In this document: one piece after another, positions 34,114 to 47,420 of the stretch | Layout: every line of letters starts with the position of its first letter | How positions within the stretch are numbered: the first letter of the stretch is position 1 | Assembly (NCBI GenBank): GCA_037953625.1 | Contig: CM075656.1 | Location: forward strand, 89,609,001-89,673,000 | Origin: Crotalaria pallida | Lineage: Eukaryota; Streptophyta; Magnoliopsida; Fabales; Fabaceae | Direction of reading: 5' to 3' | DNA length: 64,000 nucleotides | The notes under the pieces: generated by a model | Seen by the model: the letters and a program-made list of their open reading frames with translations, nothing else | What the model was told of the DNA's origin: nothing | The model's database searches: none | Translations under genes and position numbers: made by a program

Positions 34114-36478
34114 TCATGAGGAGAACAGTTTCACAGGGCTACCAGCCCTTGCAACGGGAACAACATTAAGATTATGAAACCTAGGAACACTCAGCCCTGG
34201 CCTCTCCTCCATGCTAACTTTAGCATCAGCACCTTTCAACACCTCACCATGTGAGCCAACCGGCCTTAATTCAAAGCACTGGATAAGACCAGCAAGCAGT
34301 GTTGATATTCCTGAAGTAGCTAAATTAACTCCAGGGCACATCCTCCTCCCAGAACCAAATGGCAACAGCTGAAAATGTTGTCCCTTAACATCAATTGGAC
34401 CTTGTTGATCTCCCCCTTCAACATTCTCCAAGAATCTCTCTGGCCTGAATTCATTTGGCCTGTCCCAATATTTGGGATCTCTTCCCACAGCCCACACATT
34501 GAAAAGTATCAATGCTCCCTCTGGGATAAGATAGTTATCTATCACACAATCTTGTACACATTTTCTTTTAACAACGGGTAGTGGTGGGTGGAGACGGAAA
34601 TTTTCTTTCACTATGGCTCTCAAGTAAGGGAGATTTGGAACATCTAACTCATCAACGAGTCTATCTTTCCCTACAACCTCATTGATCTCATCTTGAGCCT
34701 TTTTCAACACGTGAGGATTGTTGATCAGCTCTGCTAAAACCCACTCTGTTGCCGTTGCTGTCGAATCTGTTCCTGCTGAGAAGAAATCCTGAAAAACAAA
34801 AGTAGTTAATTGGGAGATCGAGCATGAGAAATACTTATATCTCTAGTTCATGCACAACATAAGGGTTATATACTATAATTTTATTTAATCATAAAAAATA
34901 AGTTATATTAGTTATATGTTTTTGTCTAGAAATCTTGTGAATTAATAATAAATTCAAACACCAAATAAAAAATAAGTCCTGTCATCAGCAGGTGAACGTG
35001 ATGATGCCCAAAAATCAAACCACTCATATTTATATACTAGTTCTATAATTTTATATTAGTTATAGAGTTATGATATTTTAAGTAAATACTACATGCATGT
35101 ATATTGTTTTTTAAGTTTTTCTTTATTTGTTTGATATGTATTTCTTTTCATAAACTTAATACATAATCAATATTGTTTTTTTCAACTATATTTTTTATTT
35201 ATCACAATATTTTTTTTATCTCTAATAATATTTTTCTCTTTTTTAATATTGATTACAAAAGAGTATTATAGTTAAAACACTCAAAAATTTTATATCACTT
35301 AATATTTTTTTTTTAATCTTTGTGTATAATCTAAAAAAGAAATACATATGAAACGAACAAAATATATTTTAATTTGATTTGAAAGTTCACAAATATTTTT
35401 AATAATAAAAGAGGTTGAGTTCTGCACTTGTCAATGGATTAAAGTAGAGCATTTTTAGTTTTGGAGATAGTTTTCTTTAAGAAAAAAGTTTTTATTTAAT
35501 TAAGAGAAGTGTTCTTAATAAGCTACTAATTGTTAGCAAAATTGCATAATAATATCTTAACATCAAACAATAAAAAGAAAACATTACCACAACAAGACCC
35601 TTGATTTGTTCCCTGCTGATTTTGATCTCCATGGTCGGGTCTTCAGCATATTCAAGCAAAGTATCAAGAAACACTACACTCTCACCCTCAACCTCCTCAC
35701 CCCTTTTCCTCCTTGCAACTATCTCTTGTCTTTTGTTAATAACTTTATCAATCACAGGATCAAACCTATTAAAAATACTGTCTATTCTCTTCTCATATTC
35801 ACCAACTTTGAGTTTCTTCAATGGCCAAATAAAGTCAGAAAGACTATATTCACCAAAGATCTTTAGCACCTCACGTACAATATCCTTCACCAATTCAGCT
35901 TCACCCAACATCATAGTAGAAATCGTGCTATTAGTCCAACTCAGAAGCTCCTCAGTCATATTAACAACCCCTCGAGTCTCTGCATTCTTAGCTAACACTT
36001 TTAGAACCTTATTGATTTCTTTGGTTCTTAAGGGCCTTAGCTTGCTAACGGTGGTAGCATTCAATAGGTCGTTCATGATTAGTTTCCTAATGAACTTCCA
36101 ATAAGGGGCAAAAGGAACCATGGCAACAGAGTTATCATAAGTTAGTCTCTGTATGGCTGAGGTTTGAAACCTAGTGTTGAAGGATGAGGCTTCATGGGTT
36201 TGAAGGAATAGTTTGAAGAGTTCAGGAGTGGATGCAACAATAGTAGGCATGGAACCAAAGTAGAGAGAGTATAAAGGGCCATATTGTTTGGAGAGTTTGA
36301 TTAAAGAGTGGTGAAGTGGAAGCTCCAAAAGGTGTAGGTGCCCTACGAAGGGTAGCCTCAGCTTAGGGCTAGGAGGGTAAGGGAGGCGATGCTTGGACTT
36401 AGATTTTGATGATGGTGAGGGACGGTAGTAGATAAAGAGAACAAAGAGGAAGAGAGGGATCAAAAATTCTAGCAACAT
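34114..36478 (-). CDS. IFS: 2-hydroxyisoflavanone synthase (isoflavone synthase, CYP93C)
   Basis: Exons 36478-35588 and 34788-34114, one 799 bp GT-AG intron at phase 0, 521 aa, the usual length for the family. It oxidises flavanones (liquiritigenin, naringenin) with aryl migration to 2-hydroxyisoflavanones on the ER membrane, using NADPH via P450 reductase. An N-terminal anchor (residues 2-18, LLEFLIPLFLFVLFIYY) is followed by a Pro-rich hinge PYPPSPKLRLPF. The I helix is FFSAGTDSTATATEW, ExxR is Glu359/Arg362, PERF is at 413-416, and the heme loop is PFGSGRRMCPG with Cys448. Ser306, Leu367 and Lys371 match the three residues (Ser310, Leu371, Lys375 of licorice CYP93C2) known to set aryl migration, so the call is isoflavone synthase and not flavone synthase CYP93B. 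ExxR reads ENFR where most have ETFR. Start ATG 36478 gives the canonical MLLE- start. The two methyltransferases at 21.3-25.6 kb could act on its products. Confidence 0.95.
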
Positions 36479-36558
36479 GGTTTTCAACTTTTGATCCGAT
36501 CCTTTTGTTTTGTTTCAGGATAGACAAAGGATATGTGGAATTAGGGTATCTGTTTTCC

Positions 36559-36565
36559 TTTTATA
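36559..36565 (-). promoter_or_regulatory. TATA box candidate of isoflavone synthase
   Basis: Minus strand TATAAAA in ACATTATAAAAGG, about 80 bp upstream of the ATG at 36478, the expected spacing for a short leader. Confidence 0.6.
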
Positions 36566-37592
36566 ATGTGAGGATTACACTCACCTTAGTAGGTAATTGC
36601 ATCGTTAAACCTACTTCGCATTAAAATAAGATTATGTTTTATTATTCATTCAAACTTTCATTTGCATAACCATACTTCATTAGTCTCACTACATAAATTA
36701 AAATAAAAACGGTACTTTTCATTTTTTTTTTGACAAGACATGTGTACTATGTGAAGTGAAAATATAGAAGACGTAAGGAAGAGGAAAATAGATAACTAAA
36801 AAAGAAAAGTGGTTGATGGTGTGATATGAAAAGAAGCATGAATTATAAAAAGATAAATGTAAATGAAAATGTAGAGGAAAATTAAAAAATAAACTTTAGA
36901 AATTAAAAAAAAATATATTTATCTTATAATAATATTTCTCTTATAATATTATAAAAAAAAGTATTTCTCTTATAATAATATAAGAGAAAAGTTATATTTA
37001 TCTTAGTATAACTTTTCTTTCGGCACTATACATCAACTTTATTATTGTTTTCCCAATATATGTGGGCCGTAAAAGTTTTAAATGAATTTGCGTCTTTACC
37101 CTACACACTACGGAGACGTGGAATGTTTGATTGTTGGTATTCATGTCCGCATACCGTGTGTATAAACATAATTTTGTTATAGTAGCCGCCGGTGGATGAT
37201 ATTTAACATTGGAAATCATGGCTGCATCTTTGGCTGTGTATAAGCGACAATATTATTGTTTTTCTATCTTTGAGCCTTGCAACTATTGGATTAATGAATT
37301 TTTCTCACATATGTGATGTGATAATGATAGGTGATAGGGTCTTGTTAAAAAGATAAGAGCATTTGTTAAGGTTATTATATATGGAAAAAAAATCTTAAGT
37401 TTATATTCATCATTTTCTCGAAAACATAAAAAATCACATTTTTCAATAATTTTTATCTATAATTACTTCCTTAACAAGTGGTCTAAGTTAGGTGCATTTT
37501 TCTCACACGCGGCTAATAAACCAAGCTAATGTTAACGAATTTTATGGATACAACATTCAAAATTCAAAATAAATAGGTGGGTTTTCCTTTTC
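36566..37592. other. Upstream region of isoflavone synthase
   Basis: Promoter-proximal DNA with AT-rich repeats. At 36910-37000 the phrase 'atttctcttataat' occurs twice and then in inverse (ttataagagaaaa). No gene seen. Confidence 0.5.
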
Positions 37593-37610
37593 AAAGCTAT
37601 CGTCCAAAAA

Positions 37611-37798
37611 CCAACGTGGGATTGGTCATATGGTAGATTATTTGGTTCTTTACTCAATTGGTCTCGAGTTCGAGCTTTGGGTATGGAACAAACCCCGTTG
37701 AGAGACCCCTACCGCTTAGTACGAGTTCAGTTGGGTCTGACCGGATGAGTCAGATTCTGGATAAATCAGATCCGGGACCCGTTGGTGTAAAAAAAAAT
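37611..37798 (+). mobile_element. tRNA-derived SINE, 188 bp, with 18 bp target duplication
   Basis: Flanked by perfect direct repeats aaagctatcgtccaaaaa at 37593-37610 and 37799-37816. The 5' part has an A-box-like tggtagattatttgg and a B-box-like gtctcgagttcgagc. It ends in a short A-run. The long exact duplication means a recent LINE-driven insertion. Confidence 0.88.
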
Positions 37799-38114
37799 AA
37801 AGCTATCGTCCAAAAAATAATAAATATTTTTATGGTAGGCCATTTTATTGATAAAAATATAGTGAGATCCTGTTATTAACATGAATGGGTTTTCACCCCC
37901 CCAAAAAAAAAAGTGGGGGTTTGGGTTTTCCTTTTCTCTCTATGGAGATTGGGCAAATATTCGGTTTCAGAAAGATAGATTTGAGAACAATTCTCTTTTT
38001 TCGAAGAGATTAGAGATGTAGTGTTTTTTGTCTAAATATAAGTACTACTAATTAATAGGTTTTGTTTGTCTCTAAATATAAGTACTTATCTTAATTTTCA
38101 ATGATATTAATTAC

Positions 38115-38309
38115 TTTTTTTTTTTACAAATATCCGCTTCCCCAAGTATTATCTAAGTACATCCGGTTTCGACCCGGCTAGCGTGTTTGTCGCGTGCCTA
38201 GCTATGACAGGCGAGTCTCCATCTCAACACGAATTTTCTGCATCCACAAGGAATCGAATCCGAGACCTTACTTAAGCGAGACTAAGCCGCTTACCACTCG
38301 TCTCAACCC
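38115..38309 (-). mobile_element. tRNA-derived SINE, second family
   Basis: On the minus strand it begins GGGTTGAGACGAGTGGTAAG (A box TGGTAAGCGG), has the B box GATTCGATTCC, and ends in an 11-base A tail (T-run 38115-38125). No convincing target duplication was found, so it may be older or truncated. Confidence 0.7.
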
Positions 38310-39654
38310 ATACATGTTGGTACAAACATCCTTAATTAATCAACACTTTTTATAATTTCAATAATAATTATAGAGATAATTTTGAAAAATATAACAAATA
38401 TTATCATTTTCAATAATACTAACAGTATTAGCTAATTTTCTTACTCAATGTGAAAATTCATCTTTAAGTGCTTATATTTACTTATATTCAGGGACGGTGG
38501 GTGGGAGTAATTACTAATTCATGATCTAACTTGAACACCATAAAAAGTTGGGACTGTATTAATCCATATTGGAGTACTACATTTCAACTCTTTCCCGACA
38601 CCTCCGAGGAAGAAACTGGAGAGTTCACCTTACTATTGATATTTAAAAAAAGTCTTATTTAACAAGTGTTTTAAGGGCATCCATTGAGTTTTCTAAACTT
38701 GGAAAATTAATCATGAGTGCATATTACTCCGTGTTTCGATAATCTAAAAAAAACATTTTTTAATGGTTATTTACTTTATTTGGTTTCTTAACAAGTGCAT
38801 CAGGGACAATTGTTAGCATTTGCTTAAAAAAATTATCAATTTAATTTTTTACCAAATGATAATAAGTGTCTATAATGCACTTGTTAAAACTTGATCTTTT
38901 TTTTTATTTTCAAGAAATGAAATGATGTACATTTATGATTGTTTTTCTTATTTTAGTAATCTATTAGAACACTCATTAGCATGATTTTTTTTTTTTTAAG
39001 AAAAATCAATCTAATTTATTTAGAATCTTTTGCTTAATCAGAAAATGGATAGGGTCAAATGCACGGGACTTCAACTATGTTGACCTTTATAAATGGTGGG
39101 GATTTTAATACCTCAATTATTTTTGGATAACGAGCTATAGCCGAAAAAAAAAACTCGGCCAATTAACCGGCCCAAATAAATTTGATATATAAGTGGATTT
39201 AAATTCTTAAAACATAATCCGAAAAGATTTCGAGTTTTTTTAACCCGATTTATAAAGCCAGAAGTCAGCGTCATCTAAGTTGTCCACTAATATCACTTTT
39301 AAAAAAACCAGAGTTAGTTAAAAACCTTTTTAGCTCGACTTGATCATGCCCTGAGCCCAAAACGGGTTGCCTAACCCGATCGGATAATCCGAATTGCCAC
39401 CTCTATCATGAGCTAGAGTTTTAACCGGGGTTTTTAACTTTTCAAAACTTCACTTTCTTTATAATCCATCATTACTCATGACTTTTGTATGGAATGAATT
39501 ATTAAATTTTTTATCTTACATTCTAAATAACTATCGTATTATCGATTGTGAAGTACATGTATTTTCTTTTTTTAAGTAAGTATTATTAAAAATTGATATA
39601 AAATCTTTTAAATAAAAATTTCAAAATGTTCTTATAATTAAGGAGGGATGCAAT
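38310..39654. other. Intergenic AT-rich DNA
   Basis: No gene. Has Stowaway-like ends near 38040-38500 (tctctaaatataagtactta, gggacggtgggtgggagtaa) and several 'taacaagtg' phrases at 38657-38890 that may be parts of a decayed MITE. Confidence 0.4.
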
Positions 39655-40320
39655 ATTTTTTTTAGAGGAAAATATGTAATTCATTGCATAACAGAAAATA
39701 GTACAAGTAGATCCAATAGTACAATAATGAAGCACATATTTTCCATGCAATAAAGATTGTTATAAAAGACTAGATACTCAACCATAACAACAAACTCCCT
39801 GTGGATCAGGATTATCATCAACATGTAGCTTTGAACTCTAACAAGAGATTCATCAGCCTTTGTTTCCAAGATAACTATCTCATCGATGCTGGAAGTAAGC
39901 ACGGTTCGGCGACAAAGAATCTCAGATCTGAGGAGGTAGAGCCACTGGACAGAGGAGAAGATAGAGATCTGGAAGAGAAAAACTGTCCCGAATATCAGTC
40001 TTCTTGTTATTGGAGAAGATAGGAAGGTCATCAGATCTAGACAAACAAAAAGTCTTCCCACACTCAAACACACAAAAACAAAACCTAGATGAAACTTGGA
40101 CAAGAAAAATCACATCACTTGCACAAAGGCAAGATTATTTAACTTAGATATAATCGGGAGAGAAAAAACTCACACACCAACCAAAGGAAGAGACGGGAGG
40201 GATCCCTCCCCTTCTACGGCTATCACAAAAGAGATGAAAACAGATAAGAGAAGAGAAGAAGACTGAGGAAAAAGAGAGAAGACAATGCTTCTCTCTCCTC
40301 CTTCAATTTCTAGGATCAGA
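39655..40320 (-). mobile_element. Poly(A) retroposon, copy 1 (inverted relative to copy 2)
   Basis: About 660 bp with an A tail on the minus strand (T-run at 39655-39663). It is the inverted counterpart of 42997-43644 over its full length. Before the tail is an AATGAA-type signal (TGCAATGAATTACATATTTT). The 140-codon minus-strand ORF inside is not recognisable and is not conserved in copy 2, so no protein is called. No clear target duplication. Confidence 0.65.
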
Positions 40321-41059
40321 CTTTTTTAATTTGCTCGAGTATTTTTTTTTTTAAAGCACTTGACTAACATTATTGAAGGGAATAACAAAATTGGACCTTT
40401 TTTGTCTTATAGGAATATTAAACTGAACTTGACAGTTTGACTTCGTCTTATTAATAAAAGTCTGAGTTTGGAATTCTGTATCGATTTGACTGTGATAAAC
40501 TGTGATAAATTATAAAGTGAGAATTTTGACACTCTAATTTGTTTTATTTATTTATATTTCTGATTGATATTTCCTCCGATCTCGAATATAAGCAAATAAA
40601 AACGTTTTATTTATGGTCTTAAATATAAGCAAAATTTAACTAACTTTCTATTTCCAATACAATTATTCCTAAAATATCTCAATAAAGTAGTTGTATCATT
40701 TAATTTTTGTTTCATTCCCAATACATCTTTTCTAAAATGGTCTATTTCCTTTATGAACTCAAAAAAATTAAATACACTCAATCAACTTTCTTAATACTTG
40801 TAAAATTAGTTATTTTGGCTTATATATGAGACCGGAGGGTCTATTTCCTCTTTGTTCTTTTTTTTTTTTAAAGTTTTGAATGGTTGAGAGATGGTGTGGG
40901 AATAATGCAATTAGAAATGATAGTAGTTTTAATCGGCAAAAAAGTTTTATGGTGTCAATTAATTTTGTGCTTCCAGTTAAAAATAAATAAATTTATGCTT
41001 AAATTTTTATGATGGAAATTTTCAATCCATTGGCTGAATCAATGTAATTTACTCACTCG

Positions 41060-41121
<62 letters not shown>

Positions 41122-42980
41122 CATTTTGGTAGATTTCAGTCTATTAAGAAAGTTTGTTAATTTTGTTAATAATATTGAAAATGTTAACATTTGATATGTA
41201 TTATTTACAAAACTGTCATTATTGATAATATCAAGAATTTAAAAAATATTAAATAAATAAGGGTATTTGTAGAAAGAAATAATTAATTGTCATAAAAAAT
41301 TTGTATAAAATCTTATAAACATGGACAAAATAAAAATATCAAAAGGGTTATTATATATAGGAAAGGAGGTAGTATATGATATAAAAAGAGAAAATATGGG
41401 TGGTGTAAAAATGTATGTAATTTTTTCATCTTTCCTCTTTTTTTTTTTTTTTTTTTTTGAACTGTCATCTTTCCTCTTCTTAAAAATAGTTATCTTTCAA
41501 ATAGAGTAACTAAATTAAAAGTCTAGAGTCATATATGATTGATTAATTGAGAATATGAAAAGACTTTTTTTATTGACAGCAATATATTATAAATACATGT
41601 AAAAAAAAATCTGTATCAACATACATCAAAATTAAGGAGCAAGTGTGGTAGGTGAAGCTGCATGTGTACTTACCCTCACTCGTTTTCTATATTATTACAA
41701 CTCCATTCATCCGTTTAATAATATACAGTATATAAGTTTTTTTTAGAATTTCTTTTATAATATAAGTTTTCCAAAATACATACAATATTAATTATAATTA
41801 TTATAATTTCACTCCTGATTATTATAAAAACTACTAAGTAAAAAATTAATTATAAAAAGATAATAAAGGATAAAAAATTTAATATAAAAAATTTATTAAT
41901 TACACTTCTTAACTCATGAACTGTAATCTTAAAAGGCAACAATTTTTGAGGAGAATCCATACATTTGGATCAAAAACTCGCACAGTTCATAAATCTAAGA
42001 TGAATTAGTTGACCCCAAAAAAATATAAAATTCAAACATCACCTGGTTTGAAAAAAAAAATCTATAGTATTGTGAAACGGAAGGAAATAGTTCCTTACTT
42101 CCAAGTTTATCAATCATGTATGTACCAAAAAGTTTATCAATCATGTGCTTATTCAATTTAATTTTTTTGTTCAAAGGTATTTACCCTTAAATAAATACAC
42201 AAAGAGGAAACCTAAGCTGAGTGACAGTGTTGGTGAGAAAGAGTGATAGTCAGACAGTCAGACATGCGGCACTCTTTTTTTATTCAAAAATAATCCGCCA
42301 TGAAATATTCAATGATTCAAAATCATCACGCATGAATTATTACTTGAAAGAAATTTGCACCCTGCCAATGTGAGAGAAGTCCTCTTTGCCGTCTGAATGT
42401 TTTGTCAAAAAGTTAAAGATATTGAAAAATCATAAAATAATACTCCTTCTGCTTCTTATAATGAGTCTCTTTGAGTAATTTTTTCACTCAGTTTATATTG
42501 GTAAAGGACCTTATAAATAGAGACAAAATAAAAGTGCTAAGAGAGCCTTATAATTAAGGACGAAGAGAGTAATTATTATTGGGAATCTAAAAAGTGCTGA
42601 ATAAATAGGGGTGTTTGTGGAAAAAAAGTAATTAATACCATTTGAGATTAGAAATGAAGCTTAAATTAAGGAAAAAAAAAAAAGTTTACAAAGTGGGCTT
42701 ATATATAAGACCGAAGAGAGTACTATATAGGTCCCTGAATCCTGTTATACATACTTATAAAAAAAATTAGTTAAATATATTTAATTTTTCAAAATAAAAA
42801 AATATATATATAACTACTCTTAAAAAGTTGTATTAGAATGAAATAAAAATTAAATGAGATAATTACTATTTTCCAAAAACATTTTAAGAATAATCATTTT
42901 ATTTGAAATAGAAAATTAGTTATTTTTTTTTTTTATGTTTGAAATTAAAATATGTATCTATCCTTTTTCTTATAGTAATA
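40321..42980. other. Intergenic, MITE-rich
   Basis: Stowaway-like units are suggested at 40573-40850 (ends cctccgatctcgaatataag and gcttatatatgagaccggag), 41120-41375 and 42443-42722. A (TA)n run of about 29 units lies at 41060-41117. No gene found. Confidence 0.5.
41060..41117. repeat. (TA)n microsatellite
   Basis: About 29 uninterrupted TA units. Confidence 0.95.
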
Positions 42981-42996
42981 GAGATTAGAGGGGGTA

Positions 42997-43644
42997 AGGA
43001 ATCCTAATGTGAGGAGAGAGAGGCTCGACCTTCTCTCTTCCTCAATCTTCTTCTCTTCTTTTCTTCGTTTTTCTCTCTTTTGTGATAGCGGTAGAAGTTC
43101 TCCCTCCCTCTCCCTCCTCTTCCTTTGGTTGGTGTGTGGGTTTTTTTTCTCTCCCAGTTATATATGAGTTAAATAAATAAATCTTGCCTTTGTGCAAGTG
43201 GTGTGGTTTTTCTCGTCCCAGTTTCATCTGGGTTTTGTTTTTGTGTGTTTGAGTGCGGGAAGGCTTTTTGTTTGTCCAGATCTGATGATCTTCCTATCTT
43301 CTCCAATAAGTAGAAGACTGATATTCGGGACAGCTTTTCCCTTCCAGATCTCTGTCTTCTCCTCCGTCCAGTGGCTCTACCTCCTCAGATATGAGATTCT
43401 TTGTCGCCGAACTGTGCTTACTTCCGGCATTGGAAACAAAGGTTGTTGAATCTCTTGTTAGAGTTTGAAGCTGGATGTTGATGATGATCCTGATCCACAG
43501 AGAGTTTGTTGTTATGGCTGAGTATCTAGTCTTTTTTAGCAATTTTTATTGTATGGAAAATATGTGCTTTGTTATTGTTCTGTTGAATCTACTTGTACTA
43601 TTTTCTGTTATGGAATGAATTACATATTTTCCTTTAAAAAAAAA
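42997..43644 (+). mobile_element. Poly(A) retroposon, copy 2, with 16 bp target duplication
   Basis: Perfect direct repeats gagattagagggggta at 42981-42996 and 43645-43660 enclose 648 bp ending in nine A's. The 5' part is pyrimidine-rich; the 3' end reads like an mRNA tail (atggaatgaattacatattt, then the A-run). These are the marks of target-primed reverse transcription. Identity of the source transcript is unknown; it could be a long SINE, a short LINE derivative or a retroposed host RNA. Confidence 0.85.
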
Positions 43645-43660
43645 GAGATTAGAGGGGGTA

Positions 43661-44675
43661 CTTTTTATTTTTTAAAATTGAATTTATATTTTCAAAGAAT
43701 AAAAAAAATACTCCCTCGTCCCTATATATAAGATATTTTTGGTAAATTTTATGTCTATTAGGAAAATTGGTTAATTTGGTCTATAAAATATGAATATTTG
43801 ATATGTATTTTCAAAACTACTTCTATTAATAATATTAAAAATATAAAAATGTATAATAAATAAGATTGCTTGTGAAAAAATAATTAACTATCATTAAAGA
43901 TTAATATAAAAAAATAAAAATCTCTAAAAATTAATATAAACAGTAAATGAAGTATGTTTTATAGTATGTTTTCTCAAAATATGTGACAAGTTTAAGGAGT
44001 GTCATAGGTAAAATAATTGTCAGCAAAGAAACTTATATTTGCGTGCCCCTCGAACCAATTAATAAACGATTAAAGTAGCATTATTATTTTTTTTTATATT
44101 GATTTTTGTTTGAGGTTATAATGTATGGATTAAAATTTAATATGTTTTTAATAAATTAATTCATTCGGTCCTATATAATATACGATTTTCAAAAAAAAAA
44201 ATCGGTCCTATATAATATACGATTTTCTTGGAATTTTTATTTTAGTTCTATTTATAAAATTCTATTTCGATTTTCAGTAATATTTAATTATTTTTTCCAC
44301 AAATATCCTTATTAACTCAACATTTTTTAGAGTTCCAAGAATAACTATAGGAGTAATTTTGAAAAAGTATATCAAATTTTCACATTTTCAATATCACCAA
44401 CAAGGTTAACTATCTTCCTTAGTGGAAGAGAAAAATCTCAAAAGAATATTTATTTTATCCCTTTTACCGTTATCCCTTCATAGTAATTTGTCGCTTTTTC
44501 TCACCTATTATCTCTTTTAATAATTACATGGGATAAAATTGTAAAAATAATAATTAATGTTGCCTCAATTTTGAAAAATGATAATTATTCGAGAATAAAT
44601 TAATTATGCTAAAGTGGCAATTATAAAGGAACAGAGATGATACTCCTTTTGTTTCAAAATAAATAATTGATGTTT
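43661..44675. other. Intergenic, MITE-rich
   Basis: A Stowaway-like unit begins at 43708 (tactccctcgtccctatata). 44166-44226 holds a direct duplication of 'tcggtcctatataatatacg'. 44440-44640 resembles another MITE end. No gene. Confidence 0.45.
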
Positions 44676-44916
44676 TATTATGAATTAATGAAAATAAGAA
44701 GAGAGAAGAGAGAAATTGAGGGAGAAGAGAGAAGCATGCAGAAATTGTATTTCACTTTTTGAGGCAAAGTTTACAATACATATGAGTCCTATTATATAGG
44801 AAAAGAGGAACCCCTATCACGAATTTGTTTCAACTAAAGATAAACATAAATTAGGGATAAACACAAACTATAATAGAGTCATCCACTTATTAGATAAATA
44901 CAAATTGTTCATAACA
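44676..44916 (-). repeat. 3' LTR of the second copia element
   Basis: 241 bp, differs from 50403-50643 at gagtcct/gagtctt and ctataat/ctatgat. Confidence 0.9.
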
Positions 44917-45259
44917 CTCCCCTTGGATGACTATTAAGAGAACATGCCTCTTTAAAAACCTTCCTAAGAAAAACCCTATGGGAAAAATGAGCGAAGGAAA
45001 AAGAGTACACAATTCTTCTTACGCAATTGGATGCTGCCTCATTAAAAACCTTGTCAGGAAAACCCATCGGGAAAAAAACCACGACTAAGGGAAAAAGAGT
45101 GCAGTGCGTATTTATTTCTCCCCCTGATGCGAACAATTATCTCTGAGATATTACACTATTACCTTCGCAGCATAAGTTTCATGATATACCAAAATTTCAT
45201 TAAACATTCCATTTGTAATTCAAAACAAAATTTTGTTTTCCAAATCCTTCATTTCAAAC

Positions 45260-47420
45260 TCTTTCTTTAAGCAATTTACAACATTTGTAAGCTCTTCAAG
45301 AGTTCTAATAAATTTCAAATCATCAACGTAAACAACAATTATAACAAATTTCTTGTCACATCTTTTCATAAAAATACATGGACAAATTCGACCATTTTAT
45401 ATCCCTCATTGATTAAATATTCACTTATACGATTATTCCACATCTCAATTTACTTCAAACCATAAAGACTTTTATTCAATTTATCACACTAAAATGTGTG
45501 TTTAGTTTCATTCCAACATCTTCTTATGAATGAATAACAATATCTTGCTAATAAATTAATATCAGATGACATATTAAGTCACGTACGACATTTAACAATC
45601 AAACAGAGATTAGTATATAAATTAGTTGTTATTTATCAAAGCAAATCACTTTAGAAGTTGTTGTCCCCAACTTGATAGGCACAAATTGAATTTGTTAAAT
45701 GTTCGATCTTCAGGCAGAGATATTTCATTTTGAAATGTTTCATTTAACTTTAGGTAATTCAAACAATATTGAAATAAAAATGTATAGATACTAAAATAAA
45801 CACATAACATGAACCATAATCATATAAGTATTCTCAAACAATTGCAATAAACATATCCATAATTGCATGACATTCATGACATCATATATATATATATATA
45901 AGTCAAACAATATATAACTAAAAAAATATAAATTATTAGCTAAATCTAAATAGATATATATACATGTATATATCAATATCCTTAATTCTTCTGCAATTTC
46001 TCATATTGATATAATGATCATTCTCGAATGAACCATGATAATGGCTAGCTACAAACATATAATGCATTTTATGTTTGCTAGAATTAAAACTTCGAGTCTA
46101 TTAAAAATCTCTTGGAGTTTGAACTATAGGTTCAAAATTATTGCATTTTGCAATTTAACTAATTAAAGAGCACATGTCGACATTTTATATTTTATGCTTC
46201 AAACATTTTAATAATCCATGAATATGGTTTAACCATATTAAATAGTTCAAGCATATGCTTCAAGCATATTGAATCCTTAAGGGGTATTCATATATATGTT
46301 ATTAATCAAGTTAGCCATAAAAATCTGTTATAACATCATTTGGCACAAATTGAATCTTTTATATATTGCCAGACTAATCAAGTATCGAAAAATATTTGTA
46401 TCCACCATAGGGAAGTATTATTCCTCATAATCAATGTCAGATCTTTGTAAACTTCTTTGGGCAATCAATCTTGCTTTATATCTCATAATTTATTTTGTAC
46501 AATTTCGCTTATGTACAAAAACACACATTTATATCCATCTGACTTTACACCTTTTGGTGTACGGACTATATGTCCAAATACCTGTCGCTCTTCAAGCGAA
46601 TTCAATTATGCCTCAATTGTGTCTTTCCATTTTGGCTAATCATTTATTTGTCTATATTCCTTAATAGACTTTGATGCATGATCCTCATCTTATATCATTT
46701 AAGCGCTATATCATATGTAAAAACATCGTCACTTCATTTCGGTTCCATTGTATTTAAGTCATGACATAATTTATTGAGATCTCTTTGTTTTCACACTTTT
46801 CAGGTACCTGACTTTCTTCTTGAACTAAACTATTAATTATGTCTAAGGACTCTTCAAGAGTCACTATATCCTCAAATTGACCATCTTATTTCTTTGCTCC
46901 TTTCCGTTTTCGAGGATTTTTATCTTTGGAACCGATGGATATGCCACGCTGCAAGCGTGCTTCATACTCATTTGCAATTTTAATTTGTCCAAGAGGGACA
47001 TCAATTTCATTGGAGCATTAGCAGCTGGAATATGTGATTTAGTCACTCTTTTTAGGTCAGTAAATGCGTCTGGCAATTAGTTATCTAATTTTTGCAAATG
47101 AATCTACTTTTGAACTTAAGTTCAAATTGTTTTGTTCGAGGATCAAGATAATATAACGATAACTCTTTTCAAATAATTTCTTTTTCCAACTGCTTATTTT
47201 CTCCCCCTAATGTTGGGAAAACAAATTCATTAAAATGATGATCGGAAATCAATCCATAAATGACTCTCTTGTTTTTGGTTTGAGTTATTTTATCATGGAT
47301 GGAGATTCATATCTAACATATATTCCCAACCTTCTTTGAGGTCTCATCTTAGTGCGTTGTGGTGGAAAATATACTGCACATCCAAAAGTTCTTAGATGGG
47401 AAATATTAGGTTTCTGACCA
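45260..47420 (-). pseudogene. Copia pol remnants
   Basis: Scattered stop codons and indels, but order on the minus strand is right for copia: integrase C-terminal FGCAVY block near 47380, the linker near 46900-47070 (H-I-P-A-A-N-A-P), then RT 45480-45260. It cannot make a working product. No restoration is attempted. Confidence 0.75.

Noticed and set aside
35601..36104. 167-codon plus-strand ORF opposite isoflavone synthase exon 1
   Set aside because: Shadow of the P450 coding strand, no domain.
39681..40103. 140-codon minus-strand ORF in the left retroposon
   Set aside because: The other copy has frame-breaking differences and no known domain is present; it is more likely non-coding retroposon sequence.
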